Below, one piece after another: positions 10,501-26,000 of a stretch of 64,000 nt of DNA (its first letter is position 1; every line of letters starts with the position of its first letter). Origin of the DNA: Larus michahellis (Eukaryota; Chordata; Aves; Charadriiformes; Laridae); the NCBI RefSeq assembly GCF_964199755.1, contig NC_133930.1, forward strand, positions 55,519,962 to 55,583,961, read 5' to 3'. The translations under genes were made by a program, and so were the position numbers. Under the pieces are notes generated by a model. That model was not told the DNA's origin. It made no database searches and saw nothing but the letters and a program-made list of their open reading frames with translations.

Positions 10501-13500
10501 GAGTGGCAACTGATTACTGATGGTTTTAATGAGCAGTTATGTTTGGTCTCACACAGGTATTTCAGCTGTAAGTTTTTTTGTTTCACTGAATCTCCTCCTG
10601 CATCCAACTACTTTCCATTCAAATATCCCATGTAAATCCACAAAGACGAATTCAGCTGCTCTGCTCCCTGTGCAAGCGCCAGTCACAGAGGTGCTAAGCA
10701 GACACAAATTCAGTCCAGCTGTCAGGGTAAGACACATATCTCCTTTCCTTTTGCTCGAATAGTACTAGCCAGAGAAGGAGACTACAAACATGCCAGCCTC
10801 CCTGATCCTGGCAGGAAAATATCGTTTTTAATGGTAAGCCACTGCCATACTTCTTGCTCTGTGCTTTTGGTATCTCTGCATATCACTTGTGCTTGTGCAG
10901 AGAAACTCAGTGTCGCAAAAGTCATCAATCAGATATGCTCCCGGGTATCTGGGACTTGCTGCAGACAGGGCACATTGGAGCTGTTGCTTTTGGGCTTGCT
11001 CACACTGGCAGGTCTCTGTGTACAGGTCTGCGCACATAGGTGCACGATTCATGCTCTGAATGAATGCTGCAGGACCAGCCCTTCCAATTTCACTTGCAGT
11101 GCATTAGAACAAAAAGTGGTTTGTTGTCCGTTTTGCTATAGAGAGAGGCAAGAACAGGTCTATATGTATATGATATATTTGGTCTTAAATTTATCCAGGC
11201 ATTTTAAATTTCTGCCTCTGAGCTTCCAATTTCCTGCCCCTTTCCAATTTGCTTTTTTTTTTTTTTGAAGAAAAAAAATGGCATTTTTAAATGATATTTT
11301 TTCTCAAAAAGGAAACATTTATATCCCCCAAAAGTAATTCCCAGAGCTTTATAATAGCAGCATAAATTCAAAAATCTGGAAATTGAATCTGAAAATGCCA
11401 ATACATGAAAAAACTGATTTTTTATATTTTGGCATCTGTATAATTGTCAAATTTGCTCTGTCTGGAAAGGTAATTTCTCCTGGAATAACACACTAGGTAC
11501 AATAAATCAGCTCTAATCAGCTACTAATAACTTTGCAATAGCTGGCAGTGACGCCTGAGGTTTCCTTATAGTTAAACAAGACCTTTTACTAGATAGCCTT
11601 TTTCCTGGCTGTCCTTTTGCAATGGAGAGTTTACATGTGTGGAAACAAAATCTGGTATCGCTTATCCTGATAGGGTTTGCAAAGGAACTGGCTCATTCCT
11701 TCCAGCCCAATCTGTCAGTAGATCTTGGTCCTTCTGAAGCATGGGGCTGGCAGCATTGATTGACTTGAGCAGGGGTCAGTATTAGTTTCCTACTGGGGGC
11801 CTGCCGAAATATGTCAGTGTGTATATCTGTGCCTAGTTACTCCTTCTGCTGCACTCTCTGACACTCGGTGAGAAATCCCCTTCCCCGAACTTTTTACCAT
11901 GGTTGGATGCTGCCATAGACAGCAAGAGACTTACAGCAATGATATATTACCTTACCACCTGTCATCTGATGATCACAGTGTGTATTACAAAAGCTAAATT
12001 TCCAAAACCTCTGTAGGCTGGGTCGCCCCAGGCACTGGAAAAAGGAAACTGTTTGGAGGAAGAGGACTCCTGCGTCCCCTGCATGCGAAATCTACACGGA
12101 CGAACCCCTAGGAAGGCATGGTCTCCAGGAATGTGTGAAGTGTGTAACAGCTGATTAATACAGTACGTGGTGCCTGGAGGCATGTATTCCTTTGTCTCAG
12201 GCAGCTAGCTAGCGTTATTCATGTGGACTGGCGTATCTGCCAGCCTTCCCTTAAGAACCTGTTCTCGAGGTAAAATTTTGGGCTGACCAGACAGTGGTGT
12301 AGCCTGGTCCCTCCATCAGTCTGTGTTGCTTGTAGCACTCCTGTAACATCAACTTGCATTGGTTCATACACCAGCCCTTGTGAGAAGTGTCATGGTGAAA
12401 AGAGATTCTAAAGTTCCAGTAACTCCAGGGCCCCACCAACTCTGCAAAAATACAGTGGATTCATGCAAAAGTTTGCTACTTTGTATGCTGAAGAGTTCGT
12501 GCAACCTCTGGATGACACAAAGGAGGCCTCTCATCTACCCAGCATGAATTCAAGTAGGATCAGGTCACTAGCTTTGTGTGTTATGACTGCACAAGCTGGA
12601 AAGACTTCGGGCATTTTAAAGCACTCAGGTATGTGATCAAACCATGAGACAGATTTTTCATGAAAAAAAAAATCTTTATTTCTTGCTAAAATTAAAACTT
12701 CTGCTGAGAATAAAAGTGCATAAATTGTAAATTCAGCTATTAATTTCTTTTTCTGATGAGTCCTCTTTTTTTTTGGCGGCTGTTCATTCCCACACTGCTA
12801 CCCAACGTAGCAAACAAATTGGCAAACTGTAGAGCTGAAGTAGTTGCTAGTAATGCTCTTCTACTGATAAGGTCTCATGAGACAAGCCTCTTCTTTCAGC
12901 TGTACTCTAGCGCTCTGTATTGCATGAATACACCCCTTTTCTAAATCTTTTTCTTGTCTTGATCACTTGTCTGCCTTGTTCTCACTTGAGAACGTGGCTT
13001 TCTCTTTCAACCCAGTGAAATCAAATTTGAGCTTAAGGGTCCTCGCGCTTGGGTAAACCATGTCAATAAATCACTGCCTAACAACCCAAGGAGAATCAGT
13101 CCTATTCCCCTCTAGCCTCAAACTTGCTTAAACCCCAGACTGATATTTTGTTCCAAGACCTTACACCATGCTTTCTTTCTCTACACCCACACCCACTGGA
13201 AAATTAACCTCTTCCCCAAGGATAGAGAAGGGCAATCTAAGTCCCTTGGGAGTCCAGCCATGACCTTTTTAAAAGTTAGAGGCCTTTCCTGTCTGACACA
13301 ATGACCTGGAGGGAGTACACAGCTGAAATTGCATGAACTGAGCTTGCCTTGCAACCAGCCCAGACAAGTGATTGCTAAATGCAACTCAACATCCACAGCA
13401 GATGCTTATCTACAACCTGCAAACACCATCTGTCTGTGGTGAATTTGGGAGCTGGTGCAGCTTTGGGGGCAGGTATTTGATGCAAAGTTGCTATGCACAC

Positions 13501-16500
13501 CGAGAACTGAAAACACTCCATTGTAAAACTACTCCTTGAATACAGCTGCCACATGTCCTCACCGCCTTCTGAGACTTCTCATTCATTACTTGGGTTTGTG
13601 CAACTGGCTTGTATCAAATGTTTATATCTGTCTCCAGATAGGAATATACAAAAGAAAGAGGGTGTTATGCTGTAAACTAACTTCATTATCTGATACCTTC
13701 CCTGTGAGACCTTGTCATGGATTTCAAGCAGGGCCTCCAAGGTGCATTAAGCTCTTACACAGAAACACCCTGATCCAGCACAGTTAGCACACTGAAGCAT
13801 TTTGATGTATCCTAACTGGAAACACACCACCTTCATAAGACTTTGGTTGACTGAAGACCCAGCCCACAGTGCAGTCTGTCGAGAAATAAGTAGAAAAATA
13901 AAGTCTAAGTATAATGTCTTGCATGTTTTGCCCCCTCTCCCCCAGTAAAGGGGCAGCACTCACCACTTTAAGCCCCTCCAAGCCCCAGAGTGCCATGGCA
14001 AACAGACAGGATCGCAGCCCTTCCCACTCACATGTTCAGCCCTGCAAACCCCGAGAGAGTCAACTGGAACAACTCTCTGGGACAAAGATGATGCTGTTGC
14101 TATCCCTCCACCTACTCAAGTCCCTACCACCAACTTTTGGCAGATGCTTTCTACATTTTTCCCTTGCTCCTTATCCCTCAAGAATACAATTCAGCCCCCA
14201 GAAAGTCAAACACAAGCTCTAAGAGCTGTTCAGCTAATTCAGACAGAGGAAAGTTCCAGTTGTTTTTCTTGGATGATATATAGGATTTGATGAAGAAGAA
14301 AACAAAACAGTTTTAGGGCCCGATCCAACTCAGAGACTGCTGCCACTGCATGCTGTCTGAAAAAGGATGTCAAGACATATATCTCATGGTGTGGCCAAGA
14401 GATTTCAAAGCTTCTTAGAGGAACACTTGACACCCATTTATTTCTAAACTGGGCACCCAAATCCGGTAACTATTCTGGAAGAACTCTTCATTAGTAGATA
14501 GTATCAAAAGCAGACAATAAACCATTGCAGAGGGAACTGTCTGCAGGAAAAGTATGGGAGTTCCTATATGTTGCAGGTTGGGTCTTCAGACATGAGAGTT
14601 AAAAATACACACAGTTCTGGAAGATCCATTACTGGTTTTCCTCAGCAAGGAACCCAAGGACATTTCTGGTACACCAGGTGAGGGCAGGGGAAATATGAAA
14701 AAGGGAAAATAAAATGTGCATCCCCAACACACACATCATTAGATACAAAAGATAAAGGAGGAAGCCTCTTGGGGGCTACTGACAAGACAGACAAAGTTAA
14801 AGACAAGGGAGATGGGGGTATTCCCATAAATTTGTACCACAAGCAGTGACATGCAAAAGAAGGAACAAAAATCTCCAGAGAGAAGACCATAATTATGCTA
14901 CATAAGTATCCAAACTGTTGTGAAAAATCAGGAAAGAACAGCATGAATTGGTTAATTATGCAATAGGACATAAACTCCTACCATTCATCCCTAGTGTACA
15001 GTTAGGAAAAAGACAGTATTACGCAAATTATGAAACATATTGCTAGTCCTGAGCTATTTTAAATTCTTCATTATTTACTGAAATTAAATGCAAGCTAAGA
15101 AGTTCAGAAATATTTCTTAATATGCTTTTGCCTCAGGAAAGGTCGCTTGCTGCAGAAGAATTTATTCCAATGGGGATGATCAATACCTTTAACCTGCAGC
15201 TCTCTTTCAGCCATCAGGTTCTCACCATCAGCAAATTGACCATAGACAGCTGATTACGCTGCAGATAAAGCACAGTTTAAGTCTTAAGCATACTTGAAGC
15301 AAGCAATCCCTGTCCTAAAGCAAGTAATCCCCATTCCTACCTTCAGTTCAGATTTCATGTTCAATATTGAGATTGTAAAACTATCTGGAGTAATTTTCTC
15401 TCGTATCTTTTCTCAGATGCATCCCCTGCATGCCTCAAGTGTGGGTATTTCAGGTCTGCAGGCAGAAACAGATGTGGGCTATGAGTCAGTACCTTTTTGT
15501 GGCAAGCTGTTAAAGGAATCACGACCCCCAAGGTCTGAAACACAGTTATGCAGTCCTAAGGTGGTGCTAAAAGACTACAGCACACAATCCCTGGAAGAAG
15601 AAAGGAAGGCATAGGGCAAATCCCAATTTCAAACTTCATCTGAAAGACATCAGTCACTCAAAACCCTGGCATATGGAGGTCAGCTAACGTTTGACATGGA
15701 CAAAAGATCTTGTAATGGTTTCTCCCACTCTGGGACCACAAACACCATCAAAAGAGCCTAAACACTTTGCTATGCCTCAGTTTCCTCCCTTGGGTCTTTC
15801 ATCTGCCAAACTGTGAAGGAGACACATTGAGGTCCACAGCACTACACAGCTGAGGATCTTGGCCAATTGGTATTTCTAGGAGAAGAGCAATCACAGGCAT
15901 ATTCAGTGTGCACTCTTGCACTGCTCCAGAAGCACACAGCTCCTTGCCAAATACAGACATGGCAACTCCTTACCAATAACGGATATGACCTTGGAAGGAC
16001 TTGCTCCTGAACTGGAGGAGAAAACCCCTGAAACCCAGTTCAAACCTGCTCCCGGAGCGGTTTGATAAGAAGCTGAGCATCTAGTAGCTGTTTTTGTACT
16101 CCAGTAACACTGGACCCCACGGAAGTTGAAAGCCTTTTTCATTATGAGCTTGGGACGTGAAAGTCCTCGAAAGCAGGACCTGGTCTCAGTGGCACCTCAA
16201 AGTTCCAGCCTAGCACAACTAACAGCATCCGGCACACCTCAGGTCGACGCCGGTACTTGCTAATAGGGTATAAATAGAAGAAAAGAGCTCTGGGATTCAT
16301 TGACTAGACTTGCAAGGAAACACGAGGCCACTCTGTCTGTGGCATGTTCCGACTAGCTTATTACTCTGTCTCCTCGCTAATGAAGAGATATCCGTTGGCT
16401 GTTAATACAATAGTCCTGCGGCCTTTCAGGGACACATGCAATGTTAGAACAATTTGTCATTTTACGCCCTCTTGTGCTCCTGGGTGGTTTGTTTAGCTTT

Positions 16501-19500
16501 CAGGCCCCAAGAGCAGTCCTAAGGAGCTGTATATGCTGGTCACATCCTTCTCCTCCCGATGGGACTTTGAAGGCCCTACAGACACTTAGAAAGAGATAAA
16601 GACCCTGACACTTGCTTACATGCCTTCTCATTCCCTCGGGGTGCCCATGCTAGAGGGAAGTGCCAACATGCCTCTCCATGGGCTTTGCACTGCCCTTTCC
16701 TTAACCGTGGCCCTCCTTTTCCAGAGAGTAGCATGCTGCACCCATGTCAGTGACAGCACCCAAAATCTCCCAAAACCTTCTGGACAGGTGATCTGTTTTG
16801 GTACTAAATCATAGGCTTTGTTTGTCCCAAGTAGCAGGAAAGACAACACAGTGTCATTTTCTTTAAAAAAAAATAATTATTTTTATGTTATTCAGTAAGG
16901 ATCCTTTTTTTCTGAAGTCAAGACACACAGGTCTGTGCAGTGTGAGCAAGTGTGGAGTCGTATTTTCTTCCTTTGTTGTTCTCCTTCCCATACCATAGTC
17001 AACTCAACCACCATGACTCTTGTAACAGAGCCTGAAACACTCCTAGAAGCAGCACACCTAGGGGTAAGTGGCCCACTGAGAGGTCCTCTACATTCACCAG
17101 CCACCCCAACTCAAGCAGCTAAACTCTTCTCAGCTTTTGGCTACCACGGCAATGCCACAATATGTACCCAAGCAGGCTGCTTCAGGGCTAATTCAGTCCC
17201 AAGGACTGGATATCATGGCAGTGATGATATACCCTGCAAGTTGAAAGGCAGAGTTGAGGAAAGGCTGCCAACAGCAAAGCAGTGCCGCAGCCAAGTCTGA
17301 GGAGGAGACACCATGTGTTTTGTGCTGCTGTTTCATCTGGAGAACTCTCTCAATTGAAGGAACAGGCCAATCCGGGTCAGCCTGACCTACGAAATTTGCA
17401 GCCAAGGCCATTGTGTCCACAGGTGGAGGAAAGGGATGTCCTAACTGCAGAAGAAAAGAAAGCAGAGGCATCCTTTACCAAAAAAAAAAAATTGCCCTGT
17501 TGAAGCATGGACTGCCTTCTACTTGGCTGTCAGCTCCTTGATTGCACAAGTGAAAGGGAGGTTTATGTAATTTCATATTGTCAAGTGGACAAGCTGTACA
17601 TTCACTGGTTTATTTTAACCCACGATTTCCCACCGTAGAAGCCTTTCCTGTTTTCTTTTCCCCTTCTTATGCAAGTCCATTCTGGCTGAGATACTCTGGG
17701 CATGACATAGAAAAATCAGGTGATGAGCTGACTATTAGCCCAAGAGGCTGATTCCCACATAACTCCTCCAGTATTAGAGAACAACAGTATTTTTCCATTG
17801 ACAAATGAATGTGCAAGCAAAAACCTATATTGCATAACAAAGGGGCCAGCTACCAAACCTGTACCTTGAAGCCAATAGTCTGTGAACTCTGTGAGCCCGC
17901 AGGTACCATACCAGATCTGCCTGTTCTGGGTGGAGGGTTTGGACACCCCAGGAATGTCTAAAATGGTGCTGGGTACATGTGTTTAGGAACCTGAATCACG
18001 CTCAAATTTCCTGTAAGACTCTGCAACCAAAAATGGTAAAGTCACTGTGTGAGCAGACAATCTGACTCCACCCAGGAGAACATCCCACAGCCTGTCATAC
18101 GTCACTTTCCAAGAAGAATAGGCTCCAGTGTTCAGCCGCAATTTAAAAATAAATCATGAAAGTGTAATCTAAGTAGGCTCCATAGAATTAATATACAATG
18201 GAATTGAAAGTCTTTAATTCACAGTGAACATCGTCTGATGCTAATTATATTCTTCATTCAGGAGTATTGAGTCTGGGAGAAAGGAATATTATGATACAAA
18301 CTGAAAGGTATTTAATAATGGTCATCTGATAAGGAAATGTATTCTCCAGGTCTTGCCCTTGCTGCACAGCTGGTGCTTGGGGACAAAATCATCAGCTCTG
18401 GTCAGGAGTTTGAGGCGTGTGGTGGAACACAGGACCTTTCAGGTACGACTGAAGAGGCAAAGGGCCCAAAGTCACTCTCTGTGTCCTTAGGTCTTGCCAA
18501 TGGGGTGTCTTCAAAATGGCTCAGGTTCTCGTGCCAAATGAGCCCCACCCCTATTCCATCAAGGCCGAGGGTGGCATCTCAGTGGTGTAGAGGAAGGATC
18601 CCATCTGCACTGGAGAGACCAGGCAGGGCCTGGCCTATTAGGGCTATTTCAACTCCTGAAAAAGCAGACATGCACCCCAACAAGCCTTTCTTAATCAGAA
18701 GACAGGGACAGCACATGGTAGGAGAAGATCACTGTAGAGCTGAGTAGCCTGTTTGCCTTTGCCATGGGCAGCCTACATGATGCCTCACATGCATGCCATA
18801 TTTGTGTCAGATGCCATGCATAGCTGAGAAAATAGTGGTCTACCTGCTGTGCAAAGAAAGGCAGAGTCATCCTGGGTACTGGAGCTAGAGCACTGGCAGG
18901 TGCAGTATATCATCTTGACAGCAAGAAGCAGACCAACTTGATGGAGGGCAAAACAATGCTTTGAACAGCTCATAAAACCTTCCCCATGCTCCATGATTGT
19001 GCTGTCTAGTGGTCCAGGGCTAACTTGGAACTTGTTGTCTTTCAGACAGCTGCTCAATATTTCTTGTACAGGCTGTCCTCTGCCCAAAGCATCCCCTCAG
19101 AGGAAGCAGGTGAATCACACAGTCCCACCCCATCATGTTCAAAGCATACCACATTAGCTGTTGCAATGGGACACCTTTTGTCATTGATCTGGGATGTGAT
19201 GACATGGAGATGGTTGGATAAAAAGTTGTGCTTTGACTTCCACTTCCCTGAGTTAGGATAAGCGGCATGATGGTTCGCCCCTTGCTTCAGAGACAGGTGT
19301 CCAGGGTGATCTTGGGCATGTCACTTAATGTATCCTATCCATTTCAGAAGTCCCCTCATGAGTGGACCAAAGATACCTCTTCTGCTCATAAGTCTAATCC
19401 AGTGGTGCTGAGAGCTGGGAGAGTCCTCCAGGAGACTCCTTGCCCACAAAGAGTCAAGAGACTCTAAGGTTTTGTCTGGAGTCATGTATGCGTCAGTATT

Positions 19501-20000
19501 TTTTCCTGGATGCAGGACAACACTGGGAGGTGGGGGTGTGTTCATCACTTAGACTTCCAATTGCCTTTGTGCTGCTTGCCTTTCTCCTTATATGCCCCTC
19601 CTCTCACAGTAGCCTGTAGATAGATGTCTCCTGTGATGGCACCATAGCTGTCTCTATCCTGCCAAGTTCGCTTTCCTGGAGTGCTGATTCTCAGCAAAGT
19701 TGCATTTACAGTGCCAAACCCAGGAACTTTCAACATCCACTTGGAAAACTCCAGTCTTTTTGTGATAGAGAGTTGGTGTCCCATGTGCTTTATTTCCAGG
19801 ACAGGAAATGACTATCCATTGGGAAGAGAGATGGCACAGGCACATCTTTGGCAGTCTGTGCCATGGAGTGACACAACATGATTGCAACCATGGTTGCAAT
19901 CCAGTGCAAGAAGGTGCTGTCGTTGCCAGCGGCCCAGCTCCATTGAGCTGACTGCTTTAGCACGCCATTGCAGAAATTACAAGGTCATAACACAGGTAAC
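1531..20000. other. Intergenic, no gene recognised
   Basis: I find no exon with plausible splice sites and family likeness on either strand. Reading frames are short (mostly under 120 codons; the longest is 177 codons at 8026-8559 on the minus strand, with no recognisable domain). The sequence is of mixed composition with short homopolymers, for example A-rich runs at 12663-12672 and T-rich runs at 11252-11265. A TGACGTG half-CRE lies at 1803-1809. A 17-bp tandem duplication is listed separately. Confidence 0.6.
4024..4057. repeat. 17-bp tandem duplication
   Basis: The unit AGGATGAGAGGTCTTCA at 4024-4040 is followed directly by a copy at 4041-4057 that differs only in its last base. This is a two-copy local duplication. 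Confidence 0.9.
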
Positions 20001-23000
20001 CACACCATGCCACTCTGTTCACAAATTTATCATGTTACCGCATAAAACTAACTACTTTTTGTGCCCCTGTAATTCCAGCAAGGAAGTGCTCACACAACTT
20101 CATTCCTCTGGTGGTTAGAAACTAGAATAATTTCCAGCCTAAATTTAGACACTGGATTTGGATGCTGTTGCAGTGTTGGGAAAGGTTGTGAGACTTTCCA
20201 ACAGGGTACCTCTAAAGGCAAGGCCGAACGTTTTGCTTAGCTTACGGCATTTAAGAGAGTAAGCAATGCCACCTACTGGCACCAAAACGTAAGATTAAAC
20301 TACTCCAGTGGGTTGGTGCGATGGAAAGATCATAAAGGAGAAGGCTGTCACTCTTCTTCAGATGGTCTTTTGCAGCTGAAAGCGAGGTGGAGGCAAACGG
20401 GAGTTTTTCTCCTCACAAGTGTTACTCGGTTAAGCTCTGTAGGAAACATTTAGCAGCTGACTCACTTGCTTTCACCATTTGAGAATGGATAGTAAGGAAA
20501 GCAGCAACTAGACCTGGTGTTGATGTGCAGCCTGTGTGCCAGAGCTGCCCCTGAGCTTCCCCAGGAGGTGAACATGCAGTGATTAGGTGAAATTACATCC
20601 TTGACTAGCAATATTTGTGGGTGAGTGCGAACTGGGTGTAGGAAAAGCCTCAGAGGAAGGCAAGAATCTCATGCAGCTTCCGGGACTGAAGAATCAGGAC
20701 TTCATTTCAGAAGGAGTAGTCATAAATGGAAATTTAAGACTATGCCTCAAATACTGAATGGCGTGATGGATGGGCAGCTGGGTAATTCCACTCTCATAAT
20801 AACACGTTGATGCCAAGGCATTTGCAAATAATAGGCTTAAAACACATGAAGAGAAATAAAAAAGCCCGTAACTAATCTACGGAAGTCCCTAGTACAGGAT
20901 ATTCTTGAGGCAACTACCCCTGTTTATGTGGGTTCCTCCACCCCACCTCCAGCGGTCAAGTGCACTGAGGTAAGCACTTACACAATAGTTAATGCATCAG
21001 GGTGGAGAGTATTTCCAGGGTGTCGATTATTTCCCAGCTGTGCTCCATCTGAAGTCATGAGAGGGATGTCATAGCCTGCACTCTGCAAGGCCTCCTCCTG
21101 CTTCAGACAGTACACTGACCTCCTTGGAGCAGGGCAAGAAAAACCCTGCGAGACCACTGCCAGAAGCCAAGCCAGAGGTGGTCAGCTGTGTCCCCTGGCA
21201 GGGTGAAGGAGGCGGCATTGCACCAGAAGCCCTGGGAGGACAGCCCCCCTGCTTTTCCTTCAGCAGCCACCAGCGTGCCTTTCCCTGTCCCTGTAAAGGG
21301 TAGCTGTGGCTGTTTTGTGAGCCCTTATTCTTGCATGCACAGGTGTTGCCTCAGGCAGCCACCCCAGAGCCAGCCCCCTGTCCCTGGCTGCCGGGGCTTT
21401 CCCCTTGGTTTGCCAAGGTTTCCTTTCCCGTCCTCCTTCATGCCCCAGGTCAGGGCTAGTCGAGTTGTAGCAGAGGCATACACAAAGTAAGTATGTGGTC
21501 CTGCTGAAGGCGTTGGCAGCCACACTTGCTGCACAAGCTAAATGAGACTATGTTTACTGCCCCTGCCGGGCTCCTGGGCTTCTCTGGACAAGTGCTGCAG
21601 GAGAGAAGGAGCATGGTGGCAGCAGAAGTGTAGCACAGACCAGGGGCAGCCTGGCAGACTCCAGGAATCTCTGACTGAGCCAGAAATCACTGGAGGGTTC
21701 TTACACCTTTCTCTGCAGCGCTCGCTCCTCATCGCAGCTGGAGTCAGACGTAAGACTCAGTGTACTGTGGGTCTTGTCTGGCTCCTGCATTCCCACCTCT
21801 CGCTTCTAGCAACCTGTCTGGGTGACAGCATGCAGATATCCGACCAGTTTTTAATGCAAGAAAGTGACTGTCAGGTCTAGAAAGGGGGGGTTTCTTCCGT
21901 GCCTATTTCCTATCTCCCAGGAGACGCTGCGCTCTGTCTCCTTCATTCAGTGTCGTCACAGAGCAGGGTTTTCAGTGGGTGGATGAAAACAAGGGATATT
22001 CATGCTGCCCAGCCATACCCTCTGTCTCTGCCTCGGGCTCAAACGGCGGCAGGCAGCACCGTGCAGCTTGCAAACACCCGATACAGCTGGAGGCAGGCAG
22101 GTAAAGGGGCTGTGGTGACCCTGGGGCTGCCACCAGGCTGTTGCAGAGGTGAACGCAGAGCAGAGCAGCGCCTGCCAGCTGACAAGAGGACGGGCCTGCG
22201 TTCGCCCCTCTCAGTCAGAAGCTCATCAGCACTGGACACAGCACACCAGCATTCCTTACTCCCAACAAGCCCTTCGTGTGGCCACATCCTTCCAGCGCCT
22301 CCAGGTCCTATTGCCCTCTGTGGCTGTCACCAGCAGGGCAACATTTTCAGAGATGCCTAAAACAGCTGGACTGAAGCAGCAGCCAACGGTGATGTACTGC
22401 CACCACCAGGTGTGGGGTCTTGCTTCCTGGAAGGTTCCCATACGGTGAGCACTGAGAGCTCACGGCCTGAATGGCACTGCTGGTGAAACACAAGATCATA
22501 TATCTTTAAGGGCTGCTCCATCTTCTCCATTGGCTGCCCTCCCCAGACCTTTCTTGCCCCATTTTTGTGGGCTGGCCAATTGTACAGCTAGAAAAATCAG
22601 TAAAGGTGCTGCTTGGTCCTTGGAAAATCGCTCCTGTTGCATTTTAGACAGCCATATAGAAGAACCAGCCTTACAGCATCTTGCTAATGGTTGTTGGCAT
22701 CCATGCTTAGAAGGAAAAAACCTGAGGTGTTGCAAGAACGAAGCCCAGAAATGCATATAGCAAAGCAAGGCACTGAGCGGTGGTGAAGAGGTAGTACCAC
22801 AGAGGCAAAGCAAAGCAGCATGGGGTGCACAAGACCCTACCAGCTGCTGTCAGTCCTTGCAGCTGGTGTGTACGTCCTACTGCAGGTGCGCCTTCTGACC
22901 CCTTTACAGTAACATTAATGGTGTAATTAGACACCAATGGTTCATAGTTACAGGTCGTCTTCTTCCAGTGCCGCAGCTGGATCCTGCCCTGTGCTTCTCC

Positions 23001-26000
23001 GTGACTTTTCTGCCTGACCCTAATAGATGAAATCAACTGTGAAGTAAAAAGTGGTCCCCAAGAACAAAGGAATACTGAGAGTCCTCAGTGACTATAAACG
23101 CAGTGTAAAATAGGTGAGGTCACATTAGTTTACACAGTGGAGTGTCTTCAAATTGTACTATCACTACAGTTTAATAAGCTGAACACTCAATTAAATGCAT
23201 ACAGATAGTTTGTTGCTGTTGAATTCCCTGTCCAGCTCTTATTAATATTTTGTGATACCAGACCCTGCACAAGTTAATAAATTAGAAGAGATTACAACTA
23301 ATTGCTGTTTAAATGGCTGAGACTGAACATGTCTCTATAGATGCATTCACCCTCTCCCCTGCCACCTGTTCTTGAAATAATTAGTTGCAAAGGAAAAAAA
23401 ATAATTAACAAACAAACAAAAACCATAAAATCTGAAAAAGTACAAGTCACAGCTTTGCTAAGATTGTTATAGGAGTTGAAGTCATTCAGAATCAGTGCAA
23501 CAAAAGCAATGTAATAAAATATTTTCTCCAAGATAGAAAGTAGATTTAGCCAGTGGTTTGGAAGAGACTGGTTTATTTTGTCTGCCACATTATTTCATGT
23601 GTGATCTAACACTCTGGGACATAACAGGATGTGTACCTCCTAGCCTAGCTGTTTTAATGCAACTTCAGGTGCAATGGTGCAAACTGGACAATGCTCAGAT
23701 GAAACATGGATGGACTACTTCATTTCAGGTCCAGTAACATCTTTCCAAGAGATAGAGCAGGCATCTGACTAATGTCTTAAGTCACCTAAACCTAAACTAA
23801 ACCCACATCATACAGAGATGGGGGGTTAGCAAGGTGTTTGCACATTGCCAGGTTGAGAACTAAGGTGGTACAGTACAGGAGGAGCCTCAGACCAAGACCT
23901 CCATGGGCAATGGAGACAGCATTACATACGAGAAAGAGACAAAACCTCTCCCTGGATGCAGGGGGAAGAGGAGCAGAAAAAAACCCAACCCTTTTCACTA
24001 CCCACATGGCAACGTAGCAGGGTTGTCGCTCACCTGAGCTGCAGCAAAGCCCTCCACTCAGAGTCACCATCCATGCCTTGGGGTGATCTATCTGCCACGC
24101 ACCCATCCCTAGGGCAGGCAGTGACTCTCCTCAGCATTTAGCCACAATCTGCAGGCATTTAAGCACTGTCTGCTTCTTTATAGCACTATGGGGATGAAAA
24201 CCCAGGACATCATTACCCAGAAATTACCTCTGGCCAGCTGTCGTGCTCAACAGCCTACTAACTCGTGTTCACCCGTCAGGCTTTCCAACATACCACCTTG
24301 TTGGGTTGGTGCTTATGGGTGTGCTGAGCTGCTGGCAGAGCACAGCACCTACTGCAAACATCTGCAGTACTACCCCCAGGAACTCACTGTTGATCTGGCA
24401 ACACCTAATTAATTCCAGGAGGGAGATTGCAGTAGCTGCAAGCTATCAAGAGTATGTCGCCCACAGAGAGACTGAAAATCATGCATGTAGGTATCTCTCA
24501 AGGCACAAACAGCAAGGTGCCTCTCATCCAGCCATTACAAACAGCCAAGCATGGGCTCATACTGATTATTTCACTACCACATATTTTTCATGAGTCTGGG
24601 AGAAGGTTTCAGTTATAATGCAAGAACGAGATGTGCATACCTCAGTTCTTTGGGGAAAACAGTGAAAAATTAGTTCAAAATTGTGCCAGCAGAAATAATA
24701 TCACCACCTATTTTCATAGCTGAGGGCAAAAAGAAACCAGCGAGCTGGTAAACCAGCCTGAGCAAATTCATCCAGAGACCCCATGGACGCCCCGTGGAGC
24801 CCAGAAAAAATGCAATGCTCTGTTCTGGCTATCAGCACCATGTATTATGAGCAGTGCCTCTGCAAAGCCTCTGCAGAGAGGCAAGGGGTAGGGCAAGAGG
24901 TGCGATTGTGTTTTGGCACCCCATGTGAAGGAAACCAAGGGTGTAATACTGTGTCTGAGCACAGTGTCCTGTACCGGTACTTGAAATGCCCATTAGTAGG
25001 GTCATTTAGAAAACTAGAATGGGCATTTGAGGCTAGGATCAGAGCAGGTGCCCGGTACCAAGAGAAGTGGAGAGCTCAGTCTGTTTAGCTCTTCAAGAAG
25101 TAACTAAATAGGCCATGATTGCAGTGCAAAAGTGCCTCTGCAGGAGAGAAAATTCTGGATCCTGAAAGGCTGTTTAATCAAGTAGAAAAAGGTACAATGG
25201 GAACCAATGGCTGGAAACTGAAGCCAGATGTTTACACCGAGTTTAGAAGTACCTGTACAATTAAGGAGGAGCTAACCATTTGGTGGGAGGTATCAAGGGC
25301 AGCATCTTTAGATCCTTTCTGGCAGAAAAAAGCTTGGCTCATGCATTGTACTGACATGCACATTACTGCAGCAATGCAGAGAAATTTCCACCTGTAATGC
25401 AAGGCTAAATGGTATAATAGTACCTTTCTCACCTTTGATTTCCTTCACATTATGCTCTATGGGAGGGGAGTGAGGCTAGGCTGTTCAGTAGCACTGTTAC
25501 CAGCAATCCTCTGTTTGGCTGTTTCAGCCCACCAGAGGACTTTTCAGTTATACCATGCTATCTCCCTCGGGGAAATTTTTGGTTTTATCTTCTCTCCTCC
25601 TTTTTTAAAAGGAAAAAACACCTCCTGGAGCTCTGGAATCATAGCCATATTTTTTCCTCATGGCTCTTGCTTGCTTTCCACACTTCTGCTCTTACGAAAG
25701 CAAATCTTCATTCCCAGTTCAGCCCTACAGTGTGAGAGAAGGACACCTTCAGCTAATTTACATCTAAGTGAGCATTTGTCAGAGCAAAGAATAAAGGTCT
25801 TACTGTGCAAAATGGCTCCTGTGGCAGTACTAATCAATACTTGTTTGATGGATTGCCTGCCAGGAGTCTTTCAGGCACATCATTTCAGCTGCTAGACTTT
25901 CTGCTTGCTCACTGCTTAACAAAATAAATAGAGATGAATCATGGTATTTAACATAAAACTCCCAACTCAGAATAAAAGCTGTTTAAAATGCACAGTGGTT